DNA from: DUEL01 sp964580565
Lineage (GTDB): Bacteria > Chloroflexota > Anaerolineae > B4-G1 > DUEL01
Direction: 5' to 3'
Length of the DNA: 28,571 nt
Assembly (NCBI GenBank): GCA_964580565.1
Contig: CAZOLN010000021.1
Span: forward strand, 1 to 28,571
Below are positions 1-7,680 of the stretch, one piece after another; positions within the stretch are counted from its first letter, which is position 1, and the number at the start of each line of letters is the position of its first letter. Both the position numbers and the translations under genes were made by a program. The notes under the pieces are model-generated. The model did not search any database. It was given only the letters and a program-made list of their open reading frames with translations, and was not told where the DNA came from.

Positions 1-26
1 GGCAGTCCCACGGGAGGAGTGTTGCC

Positions 27-722
27 TTGAAGGGAATACTGGGTAAGAAAGTAGGGATGACACAGATCTTCGACGAGCGGGGGGAGGCGATCCCCGTCAC
101 CGTCATCGAAGCCGGTCCCTGCTGGGTCACTCAGGTCAAGACGCCGGAACGGGACGGCTACAGCGCGGTCCAGTTGGGCTTCGAGGAGATCAAGCCCAAG
201 CGGCTGACCCGGGGCCAGTTGGGACATCTGGGTCTGCTGGAGGAGGACGAGAAGCATCCGCGCCGGCGGAAATTACCGAAGCCCGTCCCCCCGCTCCGCT
301 ACCTGCGGGAGTTCCGGGTCAAGCCGGAGGAGGCTCCCGAGGAAGGGGAGATGGTCACCGTGGAGGTCTTCGAGGTAGGGGATCGGGTGGATGTGGTCGG
401 TACTTCCAAAGGCCGGGGGTTCGCTGGCACCATCAAGCGGCACGGGTTCAAGCGGCAGCCGAAGACCCACGGCCAGTCCGATCGGGAGCGAGCACCCGGC
501 TCCATCGGCGCGACGACGACCCCCGGCCGGGTGCTCAAAGGGACCCGTATGGCCGGGCGGATGGGAGGCCGCCGGGTGACCGTCCAGAACCTGGAGGTGG
601 TGCTGGTGGATCCGGAGCGGAACCTCCTGGCGGTCAAGGGGGCCGTCCCGGGCCCGCGGGGCGGGCTGGTGATGGTGAAACAGGCGCGGAAGCAGAGGCA
701 GGTAGGGAGGGAGTCGGCATGA
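27..722 (+). CDS. rplC: 50S ribosomal protein L3
   Basis: L3 is an early-assembly protein of the 50S subunit that binds 23S rRNA near the peptidyl-transferase centre. The 231-aa product opens with the family signature MKGILGKKVGMTQIF and carries the conserved core GTSKGRGFAGTIKRHGF and the GRVLKGTRMAGRMG stretch that reaches into the ribosome core. It is longer than E. coli L3 (209 aa), mostly because of a charged insert around residues 60-95. The start is a TTG at 27, chosen because a strong Shine-Dalgarno (GGGAGGAG, 12-19) lies 7 nt upstream and the protein starts exactly where the family does. The stop overlaps rplD by 4 bp (ATGA). rpsJ is expected just upstream, outside the window. Confidence 0.98.
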   Translation: MKGILGKKVGMTQIFDERGEAIPVTVIEAGPCWVTQVKTPERDGYSAVQLGFEEIKPKRLTRGQLGHLGLLEEDEKHPRRRKLPKPVPPLRYLREFRVKPEEAPEEGEMVTVEVFEVGDRVDVVGTSKGRGFAGTIKRHGFKRQPKTHGQSDRERAPGSIGATTTPGRVLKGTRMAGRMGGRRVTVQNLEVVLVDPERNLLAVKGAVPGPRGGLVMVKQARKQRQVGRESA

Positions 723-1339
723 TCGTTCCTGTCCACAACATGGCCGGGGAACAGGTTGACGAGATCGAACTGCGGCCCGACATCTTCGAGGCCCCGGTCA
801 ACGTGCCTCTGATGCACCAGGCTCTGGTGCGGCAACTGGCGAACGCCCGCCTGGGGACCCATAAGACCAAGAGCCGGGGAGAGGTCAACCGGACCACGCG
901 CAAGTGGTATCGGCAGAAGGGGACGGGCCGGGCCCGCCACGGGAGCCGGAACGCGCCGATCTTCGTCGGCGGCGGGATCGCCCACGGGCCCAGGCCCCGG
1001 AGTTACCGCCAGAAGATGCCGCGCAAGATGCGGCGGGCTGCCCTCCGCAGCGCCCTCTCCGTCAAGGCGGCGGAGCAGCAGATCGTGGTCTTGGACCGGC
1101 TGGAACTGGAGACGCCCAAGACCAAGGAGATGCTGGCGGTGTTGAGGAACCTGGGCGTGGAGAGAAGCGCGCTGATCCTGTTGCCCGAGCGGAACGAGCC
1201 GGTGGAGAAGTCGGCGCGGAACATACCTGGGGTGAAGACCTTGCGGGCCAGTTATCTGAACATCCGGGACCTCTTCAAGTACGAGAAGGTGCTGATGCCG
1301 CTGGAGGCCCTGCAGGTCATCGAGTCTATACTGGGGTAG
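719..1339 (+). CDS. rplD: 50S ribosomal protein L4
   Basis: L4 binds 23S rRNA domain I and lines the peptide exit tunnel with an extended loop. In E. coli it also represses its own operon. The 206-aa product has the diagnostic loop around residues 45-100: KSRGEVNRTTRKWYRQKGTG, then RHGSRNAPIFVGGG and the GPRPRSY motif. The length is normal (E. coli 201). The ATG at 719 overlaps the rplC stop, with purine-rich GGGAGGGAG just upstream, so translation is probably coupled. No E. coli-type S10 leader can be assessed because the operon start is outside the window. Confidence 0.98.
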   Translation: MIVPVHNMAGEQVDEIELRPDIFEAPVNVPLMHQALVRQLANARLGTHKTKSRGEVNRTTRKWYRQKGTGRARHGSRNAPIFVGGGIAHGPRPRSYRQKMPRKMRRAALRSALSVKAAEQQIVVLDRLELETPKTKEMLAVLRNLGVERSALILLPERNEPVEKSARNIPGVKTLRASYLNIRDLFKYEKVLMPLEALQVIESILG

Positions 1340-1343
1340 GGCT

Positions 1344-1637
1344 ATGCATCCGTACGAAGTGATCAAACGCCCAGTCATCACGGAGAAGAGCCAACGCCTG
1401 GCGGAGGAGTACAACCAGTACGTCTTCGAGGTGGATCGGCGGGCCAACAAGGTCCAGGTCAAGCAGGCGGTGGAGACGATCTACGACGTGCGCGTGACGG
1501 CGGTGAGGATGATGAACATGCCGGCCAAGGCGGCCCGCCGATGGGGACGCCGCCGGGTCGTGCGCAGGCCGATGTGGAAGAAGGCCGTGGTGACGCTGGC
1601 CGAAGGGGACGAGATACCGGAGTTCAAGGGAGGCTAA
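1344..1637 (+). CDS. rplW: 50S ribosomal protein L23
   Basis: L23 sits at the tunnel exit and is the docking site for trigger factor and SRP. The 97-aa product starts MHPYEVIKRPVITEKS, the family N-terminus, and continues with the conserved YVFEVDRRANKVQVKQAVE segment. The basic loop (AKAARRWGRRRVVRR) corresponds to the 23S rRNA-binding extension. Size is normal. It starts 4 nt after rplD, and the Shine-Dalgarno-like GGGGTAGGG spans the rplD stop codon, so coupling with rplD is likely. Confidence 0.97.
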   Translation: MHPYEVIKRPVITEKSQRLAEEYNQYVFEVDRRANKVQVKQAVETIYDVRVTAVRMMNMPAKAARRWGRRRVVRRPMWKKAVVTLAEGDEIPEFKGG

Positions 1638-1638
1638 G

Positions 1639-2475
1639 GTGGGCATCAAGGTCTATAAGCCAACGTCGCCGGGCCGGCGAGGAATGACCGGCTATACGTT
1701 CGAGGAGATCACGAAGACCGAGCCGGAAAAGAGCCTGCTCCGTCCTCTCAAGAAGAAGGCCGGCCGGAACGTCCAGGGACGGATCACGGTCCGCCATCGC
1801 GGAGGTGGGCACAAGCGGCTGTATCGGCTGATCGACTTCAAGCGGGACAAGCACGGGATCCCGGCCCGCGTGGCTTCGATCGAGTACGATCCCAACCGCT
1901 CTGCCCGCATCGCCCTCCTGGTCTACGCGGACGGGGAGAAGCGGTACATCATCGCCCCGTTGGGCCTGCGGGTCGGCGACACGGTGATGAGCGGGCCGGA
2001 CGCGGAGATCCGCGTGGGGAACGCCCTGCCGCTGGAGAGGATCCCCCTGGGCACGCAGGTCCACAACGTCGAACTCTACCCGGGCCGGGGCGGTCAGTTG
2101 GTCCGGGCGGCCGGGACCTCGGCCCAGGTGCTGGCGAAGGAGGGGGATTATGTGACCCTCCGGCTGCCCAGCGGGGAGGTCCGCCTGGTCCGGAAGGAGT
2201 GTATGGCGACCATCGGCCAGGTGGGGAACGTCGAGCATGGGAACATCAAGTTGGGCAAGGCCGGCCGGAAGCGATGGTTGGGGCGACGGCCCCACGTGCG
2301 TGGCTCGGCGATGAGCCCGCGGGACCACCCCCACGGCGGTGGCGAGGGGCGTACCCCCATCGGCCTGCCGGGGCCCAAGTCCCCGTGGGGCAAGCCGACC
2401 CTGGGCAAGAAGACCCGGCGCAACAAGGCGACGGACAAGTACATCATCCGCCGTCGTGGCGCCAAGAGACGGTAG
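1639..2475 (+). CDS. rplB: 50S ribosomal protein L2
   Basis: L2 is among the most conserved 50S proteins and is needed for subunit association and peptidyl-transferase activity. The 278-aa product begins MGIKVYKPTSPGRRGMTG and shows GRNVQGRITVRHRGGGHKR and, near the C-terminus, SPRDHPHGGGEGRTPIG, which contains the functionally important conserved histidine. The end (KATDKYIIRRRG) is typical. The start is GTG at 1639, one base after the rplW stop, with Shine-Dalgarno AAGGGAGG at 1626-1633 inside the end of rplW. Confidence 0.98.
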   Translation: MGIKVYKPTSPGRRGMTGYTFEEITKTEPEKSLLRPLKKKAGRNVQGRITVRHRGGGHKRLYRLIDFKRDKHGIPARVASIEYDPNRSARIALLVYADGEKRYIIAPLGLRVGDTVMSGPDAEIRVGNALPLERIPLGTQVHNVELYPGRGGQLVRAAGTSAQVLAKEGDYVTLRLPSGEVRLVRKECMATIGQVGNVEHGNIKLGKAGRKRWLGRRPHVRGSAMSPRDHPHGGGEGRTPIGLPGPKSPWGKPTLGKKTRRNKATDKYIIRRRGAKRR

Positions 2476-2502
2476 TCCGGTTGTGGATCGGGGAGTGATG
2501 AG

Positions 2503-2790
2503 ATGTCGCGGTCACTGAAAAAGGGTCCGTACGTAGATCCGAAGTTGCTACGAAAGATCGAAGAGATGAATCGGACGGGGGAGAAGCGGGTCATCCGCAC
2601 CTGGTCGCGCGATTCGACCATCTTCCCCCAGATGGTGGGCCATACCATCGCCGTCCACGACGGGCGGCGGCACGTGCCCATCTACATCACCGAGAACATG
2701 GTCGGCCACAAACTGGGGGAGTTCGCCCCCACTCGGACCTTCCGTGGGCACATCGTGAAAGAGAAGAAGGGGAAGGTTCGGAGGAAGTAG
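2503..2790 (+). CDS. rpsS: 30S ribosomal protein S19
   Basis: S19 is located in the 30S head and contacts S13 and the A-site finger. The 95-aa product starts MSRSLKKGPYVDPKLLRK and contains the family block RTWSRDSTIFPQMVGHTIAVHDGR followed by HKLGEFAPTRTFRGH. Length matches the family (about 92 aa). It lies 27 nt after rplB, with a GGGGAG Shine-Dalgarno in the spacer. Confidence 0.98.
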   Translation: MSRSLKKGPYVDPKLLRKIEEMNRTGEKRVIRTWSRDSTIFPQMVGHTIAVHDGRRHVPIYITENMVGHKLGEFAPTRTFRGHIVKEKKGKVRRK

Positions 2791-2815
2791 CAGCGGGCGA
2801 TAGGAGCGAGGAAGG

Positions 2816-3169
2816 ATGGAGGTTCGCGCGAAGGCAAGACATATCCCGATGTCGGCGCGGAAGGTGCGCCGGGTGATCGACCAGGTGCGGGGGATGGATG
2901 TGGAGTCGGCCCTGGAGGTCCTCCGCTTCCTGCCCCACGCCGCAGCCCGTCCGGTGGAGAAACTGATCCGCTCCGCGGTCGCTAACGCGGAGGAGAACTT
3001 CGGGCTGTCGCGGGAGGACCTGTACATCGCCCACATCGTCGCCGACGAGGGGCCGGGCGTCGCGCCGGGCAAGGGATGGCGGCCCCGGTATGGCGCCCGA
3101 GGGCGGTATCGGCCGATCCGCAAACGGTCGTCCCACATCACCGTCGTGTTGGACGAGCGGACGGAGTAG
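2816..3169 (+). CDS. rplV: 50S ribosomal protein L22
   Basis: L22 spans the 50S subunit and its long beta-hairpin narrows the exit tunnel together with L4. The 117-aa product has the N-terminal ARHIPMSARKVRRVIDQVRG and the C-terminal hairpin GARGRYRPIRKRSSHITVVL, including residues of the tunnel constriction. It is slightly longer than E. coli L22 (110 aa). The ATG at 2816 is preceded by TAGGAG at 2801-2806. It sits between rpsS and rpsC as in most bacteria. Confidence 0.98.
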   Translation: MEVRAKARHIPMSARKVRRVIDQVRGMDVESALEVLRFLPHAAARPVEKLIRSAVANAEENFGLSREDLYIAHIVADEGPGVAPGKGWRPRYGARGRYRPIRKRSSHITVVLDERTE

Positions 3170-3196
3170 CGTTCGAGTTCTGAGAGGAGGCTTCGC

Positions 3197-3865
3197 TTGG
3201 GACGCAAGGTTCACCCTTACGGTTTCCGGTTGAAGATCATCCGCGACTGGCAGGCGCGCTGGTACGCGGAGGGGCAGAAATACACCGAACTCCTGCAGGA
3301 GGATCTGGCGATCCGGGACTACATTGAGAAGGAACTGGCGCATGCCGGGATCTCGCGGGTGGAGATCGAGCGGTTCCCGGGGCAGGTCCAGGTGACCATC
3401 TGGACGGCGCGGCCGGGGATCGTCATCGGCCGGAAGGGGGCCTCGGTCAAGGCCCTGCGGGAGGCCCTGGAGAAACTGACCGGGAAGCACGTGCGCGTGG
3501 AGGTGCAGGAGGTCGAGCGGCCGGAATTGGACGCCCGGCTGGTGGCCCAGAACATCGTCGCCCAGTTGGAGCGCCGGATCTCCCATGGGCGGGCGATGAA
3601 GCGGGCGATCCAGCAGGCGATGCGGGCCGGCGCGCAGGGGATCAAGGTGATGTGCAAGGGCCGGATCGGCGGCGCGGAGATGGCCCGGGCCGTCTGGATG
3701 CGGGAGGGCCGCGTGCCCCTGCAGACCCTTCGGGCCGACATCGACTACGCGATGGAGGAGGCCCACACGACCTTCGGCCGGATCGGGGTGAAGGTTTGGA
3801 TCTACAAAGGGGACGTGTTGCCGGAGGCGGAAGAGGAAGAAGAGGAAGAGCCCTTCGTGATCTGA
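3197..3865 (+). CDS. rpsC: 30S ribosomal protein S3
   Basis: S3 forms part of the mRNA entry channel in the 30S head. The 222-aa product starts MGRKVHPYGFRLKI and has a KH domain with the GxxG loop GRKG at about residues 78-81. The C-terminal S3 domain carries GRAMKRAIQQAMRAGAQGIK and GRIGGAEMAR. The last 13 residues are an unusual acidic tail: E-A, then a run of seven glutamates, then PFVI. The start is TTG at 3197, supported by GAGAGGAGG (3182-3190) and by the family N-terminus. No in-frame ATG fits. Confidence 0.98.
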   Translation: MGRKVHPYGFRLKIIRDWQARWYAEGQKYTELLQEDLAIRDYIEKELAHAGISRVEIERFPGQVQVTIWTARPGIVIGRKGASVKALREALEKLTGKHVRVEVQEVERPELDARLVAQNIVAQLERRISHGRAMKRAIQQAMRAGAQGIKVMCKGRIGGAEMARAVWMREGRVPLQTLRADIDYAMEEAHTTFGRIGVKVWIYKGDVLPEAEEEEEEEPFVI

Positions 3866-3909
3866 GGTTCGGGGCCTCTGGGACATAACGAGGGTATGGG
3901 AGACGTGCT

Positions 3910-4332
3910 ATGTTGATGCCAAAGCGGGTGAAGTACCGCAAGCAGATGCGGGGACGGTTGAAGGGGAAGGCCTCCCGAGGGACGGAGGTGGCCTTCGGCG
4001 AGTACGGCCTGCAGGCGCTGGAGCCGGCCTGGATCACCGCCCGCCAGATCGAGGCGGCGCGGCGGGCCATCGTCCGCCACGTCCGACGGCGCGGCAAGTA
4101 CTGGATCCGCATCTTCCCCGACAAGCCGGTGACCGCCAAGCCGGCGGAGACGCGGATGGGGAAGGGAAAGGGCGCGGTGGACCACTGGGTCGCCGTGGTC
4201 AAGCCGGGGCGGATCCTCTTCGAACTGGCGGGTGTCTCGGAGGAGCAGGCCCGCGAGGCGATGCGGCTGGCCGCTCACAAACTGCCCATCAAGTGCAAGT
4301 TCGTGGTGCGCCACGAGACAGGGGAGTCGTGA
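3910..4332 (+). CDS. rplP: 50S ribosomal protein L16
   Basis: L16 is a late-assembly 50S protein next to the A-site tRNA elbow. The 140-aa product opens MLMPKRVKYRKQMRGR and contains GTEVAFGEYGLQALEPAWIT and RRGKYWIRIFPDKPVTAKPAETRMGKGKG, both hallmarks. Length is normal (E. coli 136). The ATG at 3910 follows GGGAG at 3899-3903. Its stop is one base from the rpmC start. Confidence 0.98.
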   Translation: MLMPKRVKYRKQMRGRLKGKASRGTEVAFGEYGLQALEPAWITARQIEAARRAIVRHVRRRGKYWIRIFPDKPVTAKPAETRMGKGKGAVDHWVAVVKPGRILFELAGVSEEQAREAMRLAAHKLPIKCKFVVRHETGES

Positions 4333-4333
4333 G

Positions 4334-4558
4334 ATGCAGGCCAGAGAGATTCGTCAGTGGACCGATGAGGAGATCCGTGCGCGCCTGGAAGAGGCGTATC
4401 GGGAACTGTTCAACCTCCGCCAGGAGTGGTACCTGGGGAGGCTGGAGGACCACAACCGGATCACCGCGGTCAAGCGGGACATCGCCCGGATGAAGACCAT
4501 CCTGCGCGAGCGGGAGTTGGCGAGAGAGATGCAGAAGCAGCAAGGAGGCGCGCAGTGA
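4334..4558 (+). CDS. rpmC: 50S ribosomal protein L29
   Basis: L29 is a small helical-hairpin protein beside the tunnel exit and L23. The open frame extends upstream inside rplP, but the real start is the ATG at 4334. This gives 74 aa beginning MQAREIRQWTDEEI, the family N-terminus, followed by LFNLRQEWYLGRLEDHNRI and KRDIARMKTILRER. It begins one base after the rplP stop and overlaps rpsQ by 4 bp. The tail (EMQKQQGGAQ) is about ten residues longer than in E. coli. Confidence 0.96.
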   Translation: MQAREIRQWTDEEIRARLEEAYRELFNLRQEWYLGRLEDHNRITAVKRDIARMKTILRERELAREMQKQQGGAQ

Positions 4559-4818
4559 GGGAACGTCGGAAACGACTGGTGGGGCGCGTCGTCAGCGATA
4601 AGATGGATAAGACCGTCGTGGTGATGGTGGAGCGGACCCAGCGCCATCCCCTCTATGGGAAGGTGGTCCGGGTGCGCAAGAAGTTCTACGCCCACGACGA
4701 GGAGAACGCCTGTCGGGAAGGGGATTTGGTGCGGATCGTCGAGTCGCGCCCCCTCAGCCGCCTGAAGCGTTGGGTTGTGGAAGAGATCCTCGAACGGGCC
4801 GAGGAGGTGACGGGATGA
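4555..4818 (+). CDS. rpsQ: 30S ribosomal protein S17
   Basis: S17 is an OB-fold primary binder of the 16S rRNA 5' domain. The start is GTG at 4555, overlapping the rpmC stop (GTGA), with a perfect AAGGAGG at 4542-4548. An earlier ATG in the same frame would add 43 non-conserved residues inside rpmC and is rejected. The 87-aa product reads MRERRKRLVGRVVSDKMDKT, then RTQRHPLYGKVVRVRKKFYAHDE and GDLVRIVESRPLSRLKRW, all family blocks. It overlaps rplN by 4 bp. Confidence 0.97.
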   Translation: MRERRKRLVGRVVSDKMDKTVVVMVERTQRHPLYGKVVRVRKKFYAHDEENACREGDLVRIVESRPLSRLKRWVVEEILERAEEVTG

Positions 4819-5186
4819 TCCAGCAGGAAAGTCGCCTGCGCGTAGCCGATAACACCGGCGCCAAGGAGATCCTCTGTATCCGCGTCCTGGGAGGGTCGAA
4901 GCGGCGGTACGGCGGCGTGGGGGACGTCATCGTCGCGACGGTGAAACAGGCGGTGCCGAACTCCCCGGTCAAGAAGGGGGAGATCGTGCGCGCGGTGATC
5001 GTCCGCACCAAGAAACCCTACCGCCGTCCGGACGGCTCCACGATTCGCTTCGACGACAACGCGGCGGTGCTCCTGGACCACACCGGCAGGAACCCGCGGG
5101 GCACCCGCATCTTCGGTCCCGTGGCCAGGGAACTGCGGGAAAAAGGCTTTATGAAGATCATCTCCCTGGCCCCTGAGGTCCTTTAG
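4815..5186 (+). CDS. rplN: 50S ribosomal protein L14
   Basis: L14 lies at the subunit interface and contacts 16S rRNA helix 14. The 123-aa product (same length as E. coli) starts MIQQESRLRVADNTGAKEIL. It continues with RVLGGSKRRYGGVGD, VKKGEIVRAVIVRTKK and the C-terminal GTRIFGPVARELREKGFMKI. The ATG at 4815 overlaps the rpsQ stop. Upstream in-frame codons are not conserved and lie within rpsQ. Confidence 0.98.
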   Translation: MIQQESRLRVADNTGAKEILCIRVLGGSKRRYGGVGDVIVATVKQAVPNSPVKKGEIVRAVIVRTKKPYRRPDGSTIRFDDNAAVLLDHTGRNPRGTRIFGPVARELREKGFMKIISLAPEVL

Positions 5187-5208
5187 GGCCAGGTACGGAG
5201 GACGGACT

Positions 5209-5535
5209 GTGGGCAACCGGATCAAGAAAGGGGACTTGGTTGAGGTTATCACCGGTGACGACCGGGGGATGCGCGGTCGGGTCTTGCGCGTGCTCCCGAA
5301 GAAGCAGCGCGTGGTCGTCAGCGGCGTGAACGTCGTCAAAAAGCACCAGCGACCGGTGCGCGCTGGACGGGCCCAGGTGCAGCCGGGCATCATCGAGTTC
5401 GAAGCGCCCATCCACATCTCCAACGTGATGCCCGTCTGCCCCCATTGCGACCAGCGGACCCGCGTGGGGTTCACCGTTCAAGAGGACGGTCGCAAGGTGC
5501 GGGTGTGCAAGAAGTGCGGCGAGACGATAGACTAA
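5209..5535 (+). CDS. rplX: 50S ribosomal protein L24, zinc-ribbon form
   Basis: L24 is an assembly initiator for the 50S subunit with a KOW fold (residues 5-40: IKKGDLVEVITGDDRGMRGR). The 108-aa protein starts at a GTG (5209) with GGAGGAC shortly upstream. Its C-terminus carries four cysteines arranged C77-x2-C80 and C100-x2-C103, a zinc-ribbon pattern seen in many bacterial L24 proteins but not in E. coli. It follows rplN by 22 nt. Confidence 0.97.
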   Translation: MGNRIKKGDLVEVITGDDRGMRGRVLRVLPKKQRVVVSGVNVVKKHQRPVRAGRAQVQPGIIEFEAPIHISNVMPVCPHCDQRTRVGFTVQEDGRKVRVCKKCGETID

Positions 5536-5551
5536 CCGTGGGGTGAAGAGG

Positions 5552-6094
5552 ATGCAACGGTTGCAGGCGTATTACCGGGAACACGTTCGCCCGACTTTGA
5601 TGAAGGAGTTTGGGTACCGGAACATTATGGAGGTGCCCACAGTACAGAAGGTCGTCATCAACGTGGGCGTTGGGGAGGCGTTGGACAATCCCAAGGCGTT
5701 GGATTACGTGGTGCAGGACCTGATGACGATCACCGGGCAGCGGCCGATCATCACCCGCGCCCGGAAGTCGATCGCTGGTTTCAAACTCCGGGCCGGTCGG
5801 GCGATCGGCGTCAAGGTGACGTTGCGGAAGGACCGGATGTGGGCCTTCCTGGATCGGCTGTTCAACGTCGCTATGCCCCGGCAGCGGGACTTCCGGGGCG
5901 TGGCGGCCCGCTTCGACGGCCGGGGGAACATCACCATCGGCCTGCGGGAGCAGCTGATCTTCCCCGAGATCGACTACGATAAGATCGACAAGGTCCGGGG
6001 AATGGAGATCAGCATCGTGACCACGGCAAAGACGGACGAGGAAGGGCGACGGCTGTTGGAGCTTTTGGGGATGCCGTTTCGCCGGGAAAGTTGA
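5552..6094 (+). CDS. rplE: 50S ribosomal protein L5
   Basis: L5 binds 5S rRNA and contacts P-site tRNA and S13 across the subunit bridge. With the ATG at 5552 the product is 180 aa and starts MQRLQAYYREHV, aligning with the E. coli N-terminus. An in-frame GTG at 5543 would add only three residues. The ATG is preferred because GGGGTG precedes it at good spacing. Family blocks include NVGVGEALDNPKALD, QRPIITRARKSIAGFKLR and GRGNITIGLREQLIFPEI. It is followed after 14 nt by rpsN. Confidence 0.97.
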   Translation: MQRLQAYYREHVRPTLMKEFGYRNIMEVPTVQKVVINVGVGEALDNPKALDYVVQDLMTITGQRPIITRARKSIAGFKLRAGRAIGVKVTLRKDRMWAFLDRLFNVAMPRQRDFRGVAARFDGRGNITIGLREQLIFPEIDYDKIDKVRGMEISIVTTAKTDEEGRRLLELLGMPFRRES

Positions 6095-6108
6095 GGACGG
6101 AGGAAGGT

Positions 6109-6291
6109 ATGACGAGGAAGTGCCTGCCATATCGAGAGCAGCGGCGGAAGTACAAGGTGCAGGTGCGCAACCGATGCAAGCGCTGCGGCCGACCGCGTGG
6201 CTACTACCGGAAGTTCGGCCTCTGTCGGATCTGCCTGCGTGAGTTGGCTCTGGAAGGGAAGATCCCAGGTTTGGCTAAGGCGAGTTGGTAG
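6109..6291 (+). CDS. rpsN: 30S ribosomal protein S14, zinc-binding type Z
   Basis: S14 is a late-assembling 30S head protein. This is the short 60-aa zinc form, with C23-x2-C26 and C39-x2-C42 in a CKRCGRPRGYYRKFGLCRIC arrangement. It ends in KIPGLAKASW, the expected family terminus. The ATG at 6109 is chosen over an upstream in-frame codon because GGAGGAAGG lies 2-9 nt before it and the product then matches the family. The zinc form is usual in Chloroflexota, Firmicutes and Thermus, whereas E. coli has the cysteine-free form. Confidence 0.98.
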   Translation: MTRKCLPYREQRRKYKVQVRNRCKRCGRPRGYYRKFGLCRICLRELALEGKIPGLAKASW

Positions 6292-6301
6292 GGGCGGACC
6301 G

Positions 6302-6715
6302 ATGACTGTGACAGACCCGATTGCCGACATGCTCACACGCATCCGCAACGCCATTGCGGTGGGGCATCCGACGGTGGAGATGCCCTCATCGAAGATGAAG
6401 GTGGCGATCGCGCGGATATTGAAAGAAGAGGGGTTCATCGAGGACTACGAGGTCCGTGAGTACGATGAGCAGCCGCGCTATCGCCTGTTGATTCGCCTGA
6501 AGTACGTGGGTGAACGTCGGAACCGACGTCCGGTGATCCGTGGGCTGAAGCGGGTGAGTAAGCCCGGTCGCCGCATCTACACCAAGGCGAGGGACATCCC
6601 CTGGGTGAAGAGCGGGATGGGCATCGCCATCCTCACCACCCCCAAGGGCGTGCTCACCGGTCAACAGGCCCGCCGTCTGGGCGTCGGCGGCGAGATCATC
6701 TGCTACGTGTGGTAA
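6302..6715 (+). CDS. rpsH: 30S ribosomal protein S8
   Basis: S8 binds the central domain of 16S rRNA and, in E. coli, represses the spc operon. The start is the ATG at 6302, giving 137 aa that begin MTVTDPIADMLTRIRNA. The C-terminus has the RNA-binding signature GIAILTTPKGVLTGQQARRL and ends GGEIICYVW. It follows rpsN by 10 nt. Upstream in-frame codons fall within rpsN and are not family sequence. Confidence 0.98.
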   Translation: MTVTDPIADMLTRIRNAIAVGHPTVEMPSSKMKVAIARILKEEGFIEDYEVREYDEQPRYRLLIRLKYVGERRNRRPVIRGLKRVSKPGRRIYTKARDIPWVKSGMGIAILTTPKGVLTGQQARRLGVGGEIICYVW

Positions 6716-6734
6716 ATCAGCAAGGGAGGTTCCC

Positions 6735-7283
6735 GTGTCTCGTATTGGACGGATGCCGATTCCCCTGCCGGAAGGGGTAACGGTGGAGATTCAGGGAAGC
6801 CGGGTGACGGTGCGGGGCCCCAAAGGGGAATTGACCCGAACCTTCGATCCGGCGATGCGGATCGTGTTGGAGGACAACACCCTGCGGGTCTATCGCCCCA
6901 CCGATCAGCGGCATCACCGGGCCCTTCACGGGCTGACCCGTGCCCTGTTGAACAACATGGTGATCGGGGTCTCCCAGGGGTTCGAGAAGCGGCTGGAGGT
7001 GCACGGGGTGGGATACCGGGTGGACCTCCAGTCCGATGGGAGCCTGGTGATGCATCTGGGGTTCTCGCACCCGGTGTACGTCAAGCCGCCGGAGGGGATC
7101 CAGTTCGAGGTGGATTCCCGCTCGCGGGTGATCACCGTGCGGGGCATCGACAAGGAACTGGTGGGGCGGGTCGCGGCGGAGATCCGGGCCAAGCGTCCTC
7201 CGGAGCCGTACAAGGGCAAGGGCATCCGCTACGTCGGCGAGCGGATCCGGCGGAAGAGCGGCAAGGCCGGCAAGATGGCGTAG
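6735..7283 (+). CDS. rplF: 50S ribosomal protein L6
   Basis: L6 is a two-domain protein near the factor-binding site that contacts the sarcin-ricin loop. The 182-aa product begins MSRIGRMPIPLPEGVTVEI and contains VRGPKGELTR. The C-terminal signature is RPPEPYKGKGIRYVGE followed by RRKSGKAGK. The start is GTG at 6735 with AAGGGAGG at 6722-6729. Length is normal (E. coli 177). Confidence 0.98.
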   Translation: MSRIGRMPIPLPEGVTVEIQGSRVTVRGPKGELTRTFDPAMRIVLEDNTLRVYRPTDQRHHRALHGLTRALLNNMVIGVSQGFEKRLEVHGVGYRVDLQSDGSLVMHLGFSHPVYVKPPEGIQFEVDSRSRVITVRGIDKELVGRVAAEIRAKRPPEPYKGKGIRYVGERIRRKSGKAGKMA

Positions 7284-7296
7284 GAGTGAGGTCGGA

Positions 7297-7662
7297 ATGG
7301 CGGAGAAAGATCGGCGTTTGGGAAGGGAAAGACGGCGCAAGCACGTGCGGAAGAAGGTCTTCGGGACGCCGGAGCGTCCCCGTCTGAACGTCTTCCGTAG
7401 CCTGCGCCACATCTATGCCCAGGTCATCGACGACACCAAAGGATACACCCTGGCGTCCGCCTCGACGTTGGATCCGGAGGTGCGTCCGCAGTTGGATGGG
7501 CTCACCAAGACGGAGCAGGCGCGGATCGTGGGCCGTGTCGTCGCTGCCCGCGCGCTGGAGAAGGGGATCACCAAGGTGGTCTTCGACCGCGCTGGCTACA
7601 AGTACCACGGCCGGGTGAAGGCCCTGGCCGACGGCGCCCGCGAGGGGGGCCTGGAGTTCTAG
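7297..7662 (+). CDS. rplR: 50S ribosomal protein L18
   Basis: L18 binds 5S rRNA and anchors it on the 50S central protuberance with L5. The 121-aa product has a basic N-terminus (RRLGRERRRKHVRKKVFGT), then RPRLNVFRSLRHIYAQVIDD. It ends KVVFDRAGYKYHGRVKALADGAREGGLEF, the canonical C-terminus. Only 13 nt separate it from rplF. Confidence 0.98.
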   Translation: MAEKDRRLGRERRRKHVRKKVFGTPERPRLNVFRSLRHIYAQVIDDTKGYTLASASTLDPEVRPQLDGLTKTEQARIVGRVVAARALEKGITKVVFDRAGYKYHGRVKALADGAREGGLEF

Positions 7663-7680
7663 CCACGGGAGAAAGGATTT

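Noticed and set aside
299..1462. A 387-codon antisense frame over rplC-rplW
   Set aside because: Same reason: shadow of conserved ribosomal genes, no Shine-Dalgarno and no recognisable domain.
5543..5551. GTG start for rplE three codons upstream
   Set aside because: Possible, but the ATG at 5552 aligns with the family N-terminus and has better Shine-Dalgarno spacing.
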